DNA of 8,678 bases, taken from assembly GCA_937927875.1 (NCBI GenBank), contig CALEYV010000140.1:1-8678 (forward strand). The letters are read 5' to 3'. Positions 1 through 4,849 of this stretch are shown here, in pieces; positions within the stretch are counted from its first letter, which is position 1, and every line of letters starts with the position of its first letter. A program made the position numbers and the translations under genes. The stretch is from an uncultured Actinomycetes bacterium (GTDB lineage Bacteria > Actinomycetota > Acidimicrobiia > IMCC26256 > PALSA-555). The notes below the pieces were generated by a model. It ran no database searches, was not told the origin of the DNA, and saw only the letters and a list, made by a program, of their open reading frames with translations.

Positions 1-38
1 CCTCGGAGCCAGAAACCATCAGAGAGAGGTAGGTGACC

Positions 39-494
39 GTGCCTCCGGCCAAGAGACGCACACGTAAGACCACGAAGAAGGCCGCCGCTCGCAAGCCCGC
101 GAAGCGTCGGACCAAGAAGCGGGCCGCCCGTAAGCCGGCGGCGCGCAAGACGACTCGTCGTCGCCGCAAGTCGACGGCCAAGAAGGCTGCGCCCGCGAAG
201 CGGCGTCGCCGGAAGTCGACCGCCAAGAAGGCTCCGGCCAAGCGGCGTCGGCGGAAGGCGGCGGCGAAGAAGGCTCCGGCCAAGCGGCGTCGGCGGAAGG
301 CGGCGGCGAAGAAGGCTCCGGCCAAGCGGCGTCGCCGCAAGTCGACCGCCAAGAAGGCTCCGGCCAAGCGCCGGCGCCGGAAGTCGACGAAGAAGGCGGC
401 GGCCAAGAAGGCTCCGGCCAAGCGCCGGCGCCGGAAGGCCACGACGAACGCAGCGCCCGCCAAGCGGCGTCGGCGTCGTCGGGTTTCCCGCTAA
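39..494 (+). CDS. Standalone histone H1-like, Lys/Arg/Ala-rich repeat protein
   Basis: The product has about 151 residues and is made almost wholly of Lys, Arg, Ala, Pro, Ser and Thr. It has no acidic, aromatic, Gly, Leu or Ile residues and no globular domain. The first 45 or so residues are irregular basic sequence; the rest is about seven copies of a 14-residue unit of the form KKAPAKRRRRK plus a short S/T/A spacer. Such tails resemble eukaryotic H1, chlamydial Hc1/Hc2 and the PAKKA tail of mycobacterial HupB, so a DNA- or RNA-compacting nucleoid role is inferred. An in-frame TAG at 30-32 shows it is not the tail of a fused HU protein. I prefer the GTG at 39 because the purine-rich AGAGAGAGG (21-29) sits 9 bases upstream; a GTG at 33 adds two residues and cannot be excluded. 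The arrangement of a basic nucleoid gene near cofC, plsC and gpsA recalls the hupB neighbourhood of other actinobacteria. Confidence 0.85.
   Translation: MPPAKRRTRKTTKKAAARKPAKRRTKKRAARKPAARKTTRRRRKSTAKKAAPAKRRRRKSTAKKAPAKRRRRKAAAKKAPAKRRRRKAAAKKAPAKRRRRKSTAKKAPAKRRRRKSTKKAAAKKAPAKRRRRKATTNAAPAKRRRRRRVSR
171..479 (+). repeat. In-gene tandem repeat, 42-base period
   Basis: Coding tandem repeats of mostly 42 bases lie inside the histone-like gene. The units beginning at 231 and 273 are identical over 42 bases. The unit at 315 matches in its first part and then swaps its spacer codons from Ala to Ser-Thr. Later units (357, 411) use different synonymous arginine codons, and one is lengthened by four codons. 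Identical neighbouring units suggest recent duplication by slippage or unequal recombination, so copy number may vary between strains. Confidence 0.85.
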
Positions 495-512
495 CCCCAT
501 CCACCCGCTCAT

Positions 513-540
513 CCGAGGGGGCCCTTCGGGGCCCCCTCGG
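513..540. terminator. Bidirectional hairpin terminator, TTCG loop
   Basis: A perfect 12-base-pair stem (arms 513-524 and 529-540, CCGAGGGGGCCC and its complement) closes on a TTCG tetraloop. It lies between the stop of the + strand histone-like gene (494) and the stop of the minus-strand deacetylase gene (552), so it can serve both converging transcripts. No T-tract follows on either side, which is common for hairpin terminators in very GC-rich actinobacteria. Its position and the strength of the stem are the evidence; termination itself is inferred. Confidence 0.85.
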
Positions 541-551
541 CGCGTCTGGGG

Positions 552-1271
552 TCAGAGCGGCTCGAGCCGCTTGAAGCCCTCGGCGAGCTCCAGGCCCCAG
601 CCCGCCGCCAGCGCCGAGGCTTCGCCTCGGATCCGGGCTTCGAACGCCTGCCGCTGATCCGCCTCGTGCGGGCCGTTGGCCTCGATGCCCATCGTCGAGC
701 GCCACTGGGTCCGGTGGGCCAAGAGCGCGGCCAGCTTGGCGTCGAAGCCGGGGCCGGCGTCCTCGACGTGGTCGACGACCTCGGCCTCGAAGAGCAGGAT
801 CCGGTCCGGCCGGTGCGGGGCGCCTTGCTCCGGGAAGAAGTGCGGGTCGCGCGCCGCGACGACGGCATCCAGGAGCAGCGTGCCGGCCTCGCGATGGTCG
901 GGATGCAGGCGGTAGCGCTTCCACGGATCGTGGCCGAGGAGGGTGTCGGGCTGCAGTCGCCGGATCACGGCGCAGAGCGCGGCCCGCTCCGGTCGGCCGG
1001 CCTGCAGCTCGCCGTCGACCAGATCGAGGAACTCGACGCCGGCGGCGCCGAGCGCGGCGGCGGCGTCCTGCTGCTCGTAGCGGCGCTCGACGGCGAGGTC
1101 GTCCACGTCCGCGTCGACGTCCCAGCTGCCCTTCGAGCCGTCGGTCAGCACGACCACGTGCACATCTGCCCCGCCCGCGGCCCAGCGGGCGATCGTCGCT
1201 CCGCAGCCGAACTCGATGTCGTCGGGGTGCGCGCCGACGGCGAGCACCCGTCGAGGAGCGAAATCGCTCAC
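552..1271 (-). CDS. PIG-L/LmbE family zinc deacetylase
   Basis: This 239-residue protein belongs to the LmbE/PIG-L superfamily of zinc-dependent N-acetylglucosamine-type deacetylases, which includes MshB, Mca and BshB. The signature AHPDD is at residues 14-18, where H15 and D18 would bind zinc and D17 would be the general base. The second signature HPDH is at 123-126, with H126 as the third ligand. Length and single-domain layout are normal. The GTG start lies in a GTGA overlap with the end of cofC (1268-1271), so the two genes are probably cotranscribed and translationally coupled. Specific substrate cannot be assigned: mycothiol-pathway deacetylation, a conjugate amidase or a sugar deacetylase are all possible, and the F420 neighbour does not settle it. 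The 3' end runs into the TTCG-loop terminator. Confidence 0.88.
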   Translation of the reverse strand: MSDFAPRRVLAVGAHPDDIEFGCGATIARWAAGGADVHVVVLTDGSKGSWDVDADVDDLAVERRYEQQDAAAALGAAGVEFLDLVDGELQAGRPERAALCAVIRRLQPDTLLGHDPWKRYRLHPDHREAGTLLLDAVVAARDPHFFPEQGAPHRPDRILLFEAEVVDHVEDAGPGFDAKLAALLAHRTQWRSTMGIEANGPHEADQRQAFEARIRGEASALAAGWGLELAEGFKRLEPL

Positions 1272-1867
1272 GCTCGAGTCGGGGCGTCGAGCGCGGCGAG
1301 GTCCTCCGGCACGTCGATGTCGAAGGCGAGGTCCGGGTCTCGGACGACACGGAGGCCGAGCCCGAGCCGACGGGCCTCCGCGGCGTGGCGACGGAAGGAG
1401 CCCGGCCCGTACGCGAACTGGAACCCGGTGCCGGCGGGGAGCGCCAGCACGTTCGTGCCGTCGTCGCGGTGACAGGGCACCAGGGCGGCGACCGGCCGGG
1501 CGCCGTCGTCGGCCAGTCGCTCGAGCGACCGGGCGCGCGCCAGGTCGGCGTGCACGATGAGGACTCGCTCCACGCCCGACGCGCCGAGGCGCTCGTAGCC
1601 GAGCTGGGCGGCCGCATCGAGTGACCCGGGGTCGTCGAGCACCGCGCAGTGGCGTTCGCCGGCCCAGGTCCGCACCTCGGGCGCGCTCGTCACCACGACC
1701 ATCGGATAGGGCGCGGCCGCGTCCGCGACCCGGTCGGCGAGCCGACGGCCGAGGTCGGCGCGCGCCGCGTCATCGAGGTCGGAAGCGAGGCGCGCCTTGC
1801 CAAGCAGGAAGGAGCGGATCGGGAGCACGACACCGGCGCGTGGCCCGCGGCCAGAGTTCCGGTGCAT
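1268..1867 (-). CDS. fbiD: Phosphoenolpyruvate/2-phospholactate guanylyltransferase (F420 biosynthesis)
   Basis: This 199-residue nucleotidyltransferase is the CofC/FbiD enzyme of coenzyme F420 synthesis. It guanylylates phosphoenolpyruvate (mycobacterial FbiD) or 2-phospho-L-lactate (archaeal CofC) to give the activated donor used by FbiA/CofD. Visible family features are the N-terminal nucleotide-binding stretch LPIRSFLLGKARL (15-27), HADLA (106-110) in the expected metal-binding strand, HRDDGTNVLALP (133-144), YGPGSFRRH (153-161) and the C-terminal DIDVPEDL (183-190). The length matches the family. The ATG at 1867 is chosen because a TAGCAT -10 lies just upstream, giving a leader of only a few bases. 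It is divergent from plsC and precedes the PIG-L deacetylase in a GTGA-coupled operon. The other F420 genes (fbiA, fbiB, fbiC) are not in this window. PEP is the likelier substrate in an actinobacterium, by inference. Confidence 0.92.
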   Translation of the reverse strand: MHRNSGRGPRAGVVLPIRSFLLGKARLASDLDDAARADLGRRLADRVADAAAPYPMVVVTSAPEVRTWAGERHCAVLDDPGSLDAAAQLGYERLGASGVERVLIVHADLARARSLERLADDGARPVAALVPCHRDDGTNVLALPAGTGFQFAYGPGSFRRHAAEARRLGLGLRVVRDPDLAFDIDVPEDLAALDAPTRA

Positions 1868-1876
1868 GGGGCTGCC

Positions 1877-1882
1877 TATGCT
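1877..1882 (+). promoter_or_regulatory. -10 element (TATGCT) for plsC operon
   Basis: TATGCT matches TANNNT and ends 7 bases before the GTG at 1890. A transcript starting at 1889-1890 would therefore be leaderless or nearly so. It shares the seven-base core TATGCTA with the fbiD -10 on the opposite strand. No clear -35 was found 16-18 bases upstream. Confidence 0.5.
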
Positions 1883-1883
1883 A
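1878..1883 (-). promoter_or_regulatory. -10 element (TAGCAT) for fbiD
   Basis: On the minus strand TAGCAT (1883 down to 1878) fits the actinobacterial TANNNT -10 consensus. It lies 10 bases before the ATG at 1867, so initiation near 1871-1870 would give a leader of only 3-4 bases. No convincing -35 is visible. It overlaps the plsC -10 on the other strand almost completely. Confidence 0.5.
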
Positions 1884-1889
1884 CCGGCC

Positions 1890-2606
1890 GTGGAGCCGGT
1901 CTACGGCGCCTTGCGCAACACGCTGGTGGTGCCGGTCCGACTGGCGCTGCGCTGGACAATCGACGGCGCGCACCGGATCCCCGTGCGCGGTCCGGTGATC
2001 CTCGCGAGCAACCACGTCTCGTACCTCGATCCGCTCGTGCTCGGCTACGTCGCCGACCGCCGGCACCGACGGCTGCGGTTCCTCGCCAAGCGCGAGCTGT
2101 TCGACCACCGCCTCATGGGCGCGGTGCTGCGGGCCGCCCACCAGATCCCGGTCGCGCGCGACTCGGCGACCGCGGCTGGCTCCCTCGACGCGGCTGTCAC
2201 CGCCCTCGGGGCGGGGGAGTGCGTCTGCGTCTTCCCCGAGGGCACGATCTCGCTCGACCTCGAGCCGATGGTCGGCAAGACCGGCACCGCCCGGCTGGCC
2301 GCCGCGACCGGGGTCCCGGTCACGCCGGTCGGGCTGTGGGGGGCGCAGCGGATCCTCTTCAAGGGCCGCAAGCCCCGGTGGCGCTGGGGGGTGGCCGAGA
2401 CGGTCGTGGTCGGGGACCCGGTCCGGGTCGGGCCCGACGACGACGTCCGGGGGGCCACCGACCGCATCATGGAGGCGATCGCGGCCTGCGTGGCGCGGGC
2501 TCGGGCCCGGTACCCGCAGCGGCCGAGCCGCGGCGAGGGCGACTGGTGGGTCCGCGGACCGCAGACGGCGGTGGCGCGCCGGCTCGTGACGTCGGAGTCG
2601 TCGTGA
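1890..2606 (+). CDS. plsC: Lysophospholipid acyltransferase, PlsC family (1-acylglycerol-3-phosphate acyltransferase)
   Basis: From the GTG at 1890 the protein has 238 residues. It carries the glycerolipid acyltransferase motifs NHX4D as NHVSYLD (41-47; H42 and D47 form the catalytic pair), FPEGT (115-119; phosphate binding) and VTPVGLWG (144-151). Such enzymes transfer acyl chains to lysophosphatidate at the membrane, giving phosphatidic acid. The start is uncertain: ATG codons at 1866 and 1878 and a longer form from 1797 are in frame. I favour 1890 because a TATGCT -10 lies 7 bases upstream and the longer forms would overlap the divergent fbiD gene. The stop overlaps gpsA by GTGA (2603-2606), pairing it with the enzyme that makes glycerol 3-phosphate. 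It could acylate another lysolipid, but the gpsA context supports phosphatidate synthesis. Confidence 0.87.
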   Translation: MEPVYGALRNTLVVPVRLALRWTIDGAHRIPVRGPVILASNHVSYLDPLVLGYVADRRHRRLRFLAKRELFDHRLMGAVLRAAHQIPVARDSATAAGSLDAAVTALGAGECVCVFPEGTISLDLEPMVGKTGTARLAAATGVPVTPVGLWGAQRILFKGRKPRWRWGVAETVVVGDPVRVGPDDDVRGATDRIMEAIAACVARARARYPQRPSRGEGDWWVRGPQTAVARRLVTSESS

Positions 2607-3616
2607 GCGACCGGGTCGCCGTCATCGGAGCCGGCTCGTGGGGCACGGCGGTCGCGGCGCTGCTGGCGCCGAAGGCCGACGTCGTCCTGTGGGCGCGGGA
2701 CCCGTCGCTCGCCGAGCAGATCGACCGCCAGCACGAGAACCCCCGTTACCTCCCCGGCATCACGCTGCCCGAACAGCTGCGAGCGGTCGGCGACCTGGCC
2801 CGGGCGTGCGAGCACGGGGACGTGCTCGTGCTCGCGGTCCCGTCGCACGGCCTGCGCGCGGTGCTGGCCGACGCGTGTCCCACCGTGGACCATGACGCGC
2901 CGGTCGTGAGCCTGGTGAAGGGCGTCGAGCAGGGGACGCTGCTGCGCATGACCCAGGTCGCGGCCCAGACGCTGCCCGATCACCGTCCGGATCGCATCGG
3001 CGTCCTCACCGGCCCGAACCTGGCCCGAGAGGTCGCCGAGGGACAGCCGACGGCGTCGGTCGTCGCGATGGGGGACGCGGAGGCCGCGGGATTGCTGCAG
3101 CAGCTGTTCATGACCACGACCTTCCGGATGTACACGAACCCGGACGTGGTCGGCTGCGAGATCGCGGGCGCGCTCAAGAACGTGATCGCGATCGCGGCCG
3201 GGATCGCGGACGGGCTCGGGTACGGCGACAACACGAAGGCGGCCCTCATCACGCGAGGGCTCGCCGAGCTGGCGCGGCTCGGGGTGGCGCTGGGCGGCGA
3301 GTCGCTCACCTTCTCGGGGCTCGCCGGCATGGGCGACCTCGTCGCGACCTGCACCAGCCCGAAGAGCCGCAACCGCCACGTCGGCGTCGAGCTCGGTCGC
3401 GGTCGTTCCCTCGACGACATCGTGTCGGAGACCCAGATGGTCGCCGAGGGCGTGAAGAGCACGGCCGGGGTGCTCGAGCTGGCGGCAAAGCACGGTGTCG
3501 ACATGCCGATCGCGGCCATGGTGGGCGCGGTCCTGTACGAGGGCCACCGGCCCGCCGACCTGGTCCCCGCCCTCATGCTGCGCGAGGCGAAGGCCGAGCT
3601 CCACGGCATCCGGTGA
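2603..3616 (+). CDS. gpsA: NAD(P)H-dependent glycerol-3-phosphate dehydrogenase
   Basis: The 337-residue product reduces dihydroxyacetone phosphate to sn-glycerol 3-phosphate, the backbone for phospholipids, in the cytoplasm. The N-terminal Rossmann fold shows GAGSWG (9-14). Further family signatures are HENPRYLPG (44-52), LAVPSH (77-82), LVKGVE (104-109), GPNLAREVA (137-145) and the helical substrate domain with ALKNVIAIAAG (190-200, catalytic K192), GYGDNTKAALITRGL (206-220) and GLAGMGDL (239-246). It is full length and intact. The GTG start is placed by the GTGA overlap with plsC and by GGAG at 2594-2597, 5 bases upstream. Its stop in turn overlaps the next gene by GTGA, so three genes appear to form one coupled operon. 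In mycobacteria a gpsA paralogue also lies next to fbiD, as recalled from the M. tuberculosis map. Confidence 0.96.
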   Translation: MSDRVAVIGAGSWGTAVAALLAPKADVVLWARDPSLAEQIDRQHENPRYLPGITLPEQLRAVGDLARACEHGDVLVLAVPSHGLRAVLADACPTVDHDAPVVSLVKGVEQGTLLRMTQVAAQTLPDHRPDRIGVLTGPNLAREVAEGQPTASVVAMGDAEAAGLLQQLFMTTTFRMYTNPDVVGCEIAGALKNVIAIAAGIADGLGYGDNTKAALITRGLAELARLGVALGGESLTFSGLAGMGDLVATCTSPKSRNRHVGVELGRGRSLDDIVSETQMVAEGVKSTAGVLELAAKHGVDMPIAAMVGAVLYEGHRPADLVPALMLREAKAELHGIR

Positions 3617-4788
3617 CGGGCACGACCATCGGGACCGTCGGATCGGCGAGGCTGGCGCGCGTCGACGCTCACGGCCTCGTGACGCCGGCCGACGCCCGTT
3701 GGTCGCTCGACTGGTGGATCGGGGGCGACGACCGCTGGCACCGGCCCGCCGACGAGCCCTCGGCGCGCCAGTCGCTCGTTGATTCGGTGCCCGTGGTCCG
3801 CACCGCGGTCCGGGTCCCCGGGGGCGACGCCGTGCAGCACGCCTACGCGGTGGGCGGTGACATCGCCGTCGTCGACGTGGCGAACGAATCGCCGTCGCCG
3901 TTCGTGCTCGCGCTCGTCGTGCGCGGCGCTCGCGACCTCGTGGTCGACGGTGCCACCGTCAGCGTGGACAGCCGCCCGACCCTCGTGACGCACGCCCCGC
4001 CGTCCCGGTGGGCGATCGGCGAGGTCGGGACGACGGAGGCGGTGGTGCGGGGCGGGCGAGCGGTGTCAGGCCCGGTCCCTCCGCACCATGGACGCGCCGG
4101 GCGGCTCGAGGCCGCGTTCCTGTATCCGGTGGCACACCGGGCGACCCTGCGAGCCGCGCTGCGCCTCGGCTCGGCGGGCGAGCCGGTCGACCCGGCCCGC
4201 CTGCGCGGCCCGGAGGACGCCCGCCGAGGCTGGGCGGCCCAGCTGGGGCGCGGGATGCAGGTCGAGCTGCCCGATGCCCGCCTCGCCGGGACGCTGCGGG
4301 CGGCGCGCGCGGCCGCCCTGCTCGAATCGACCATCGACCCGGTCGATCCCCTCGTCGTGGCCGCCCTCGAGGACTGGGGCTTCGACGACGAGGCCAGCGC
4401 GGCCTGGTCGCGGCTCGGATGGGGGGCCCGCCGGGTCGCCGGGCGCCGGACCAAGGCGGCGGCGTGCTGGTCGGACGTCGCGGCCCACCGCGACGGGACC
4501 GCGCCGCTGCTGCTCGCGGCGCGGTCGTTGCTCGCCCACGAGGGCGCCGACGGCGTGCTCACCCTGCTCGGTGAGCTGCCCCCGGCCTGGAGCGGCCAGC
4601 CGATCACCGTCCACGACGCGCCGACCCGGGGCGGCCCCGTCTCGTACGCGGTGCGGTGGCACGGGCCCCGACCCGCGCTCCTGTGGGAGGCGCCCGCGGG
4701 GACGACGCTGCGAGCGCCGGGACTCGACCCGACCTGGAGCACCGACGAGCCGCGGGGTGACGCGCTGCTCGCGGCGCGCGTCGCGTGA
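3613..4788 (+). CDS. Uncharacterised protein, possible six-hairpin glycosidase-like fold
   Basis: This 391-residue protein has no function I can name. Residues 1-180 look beta-rich and contain a Trp-rich motif SLDWWIGGDDRWH (31-43), RVPGGDAVQHAYAV (67-80) and a stretch alternating strands and turns. Residues 200-325 look helical, with VELPDARLAGTLRAARAAAL (217-236) and VVAALEDWGFDDEA (248-261), a pattern I associate with (alpha/alpha)6-barrel glycosidases. The C-terminus SYAVRWHGPRPALLWE (344-359) resembles a beta domain seen after such barrels. The helical part is short for a complete barrel and no catalytic acid pair can be assigned, so it may be a non-enzymatic or truncated relative. No signal peptide or membrane segment is evident, so it is probably cytoplasmic. 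GTG start overlaps the gpsA stop (3613-3616), implying cotranscription with plsC-gpsA. The fold idea is inference from pattern, not homology search. Confidence 0.75.
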   Translation: MTGTTIGTVGSARLARVDAHGLVTPADARWSLDWWIGGDDRWHRPADEPSARQSLVDSVPVVRTAVRVPGGDAVQHAYAVGGDIAVVDVANESPSPFVLALVVRGARDLVVDGATVSVDSRPTLVTHAPPSRWAIGEVGTTEAVVRGGRAVSGPVPPHHGRAGRLEAAFLYPVAHRATLRAALRLGSAGEPVDPARLRGPEDARRGWAAQLGRGMQVELPDARLAGTLRAARAAALLESTIDPVDPLVVAALEDWGFDDEASAAWSRLGWGARRVAGRRTKAAACWSDVAAHRDGTAPLLLAARSLLAHEGADGVLTLLGELPPAWSGQPITVHDAPTRGGPVSYAVRWHGPRPALLWEAPAGTTLRAPGLDPTWSTDEPRGDALLAARVA

Positions 4789-4849
4789 TGGACGCCACCG
4801 AGCTCGAGGCGCGCGGCCGCTACGACCCCGGCGGCGCCCCGGCCCGCGC
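4785..4849 (+). pseudogene. Possible truncated gene start downstream of the gpsA operon
   Basis: A GTGATG pair at 4785-4790 overlaps the preceding stop by GTGA, exactly like the other coupled junctions here. The frame it opens reads MDATELEARGRYDPGGAPAR, which looks like a genuine charged N-terminus. From memory it resembles the amino ends of actinobacterial adenylate cyclase-type regulators, though this is unverified. The frame remains open to 5162, but beyond about 4850 it is antisense to the GH38 gene and the residue pattern becomes Ser/Arg/Trp-rich shadow sequence. The simplest reading is that a downstream operon gene was cut off when the GH38 region was joined here. It could also be chance or a very short unrecognised peptide. 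Confidence 0.3.

Noticed and set aside
231..440. Regular repeats suggestive of a CRISPR array
   Set aside because: The units are directly tandem without unique spacers, keep the reading frame and encode a basic protein repeat.
614..630. Hairpin CCGAGGC/GCCTCGG as a second terminator
   Set aside because: The 7-bp stem lies inside the deacetylase coding region well before its stop codon, and the much stronger 513-540 hairpin is correctly placed.
19..1617. Minus-strand frame of 532 codons crossing the histone-like gene, terminator, deacetylase and fbiD
   Set aside because: It passes through the terminator hairpin and three supported genes, and its composition is typical of out-of-frame GC-rich sequence.
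1797..1889. Longer plsC N-terminus beginning at 1797
   Set aside because: It would add 31 residues unlike PlsC N-termini, overlap the divergent fbiD coding region and lie upstream of the likely promoter at 1877-1882.
2045..3604. Minus-strand frame of 519 codons opposite plsC and gpsA
   Set aside because: It is the antisense shadow of two genes with intact family motifs; no domain or start signal supports it.
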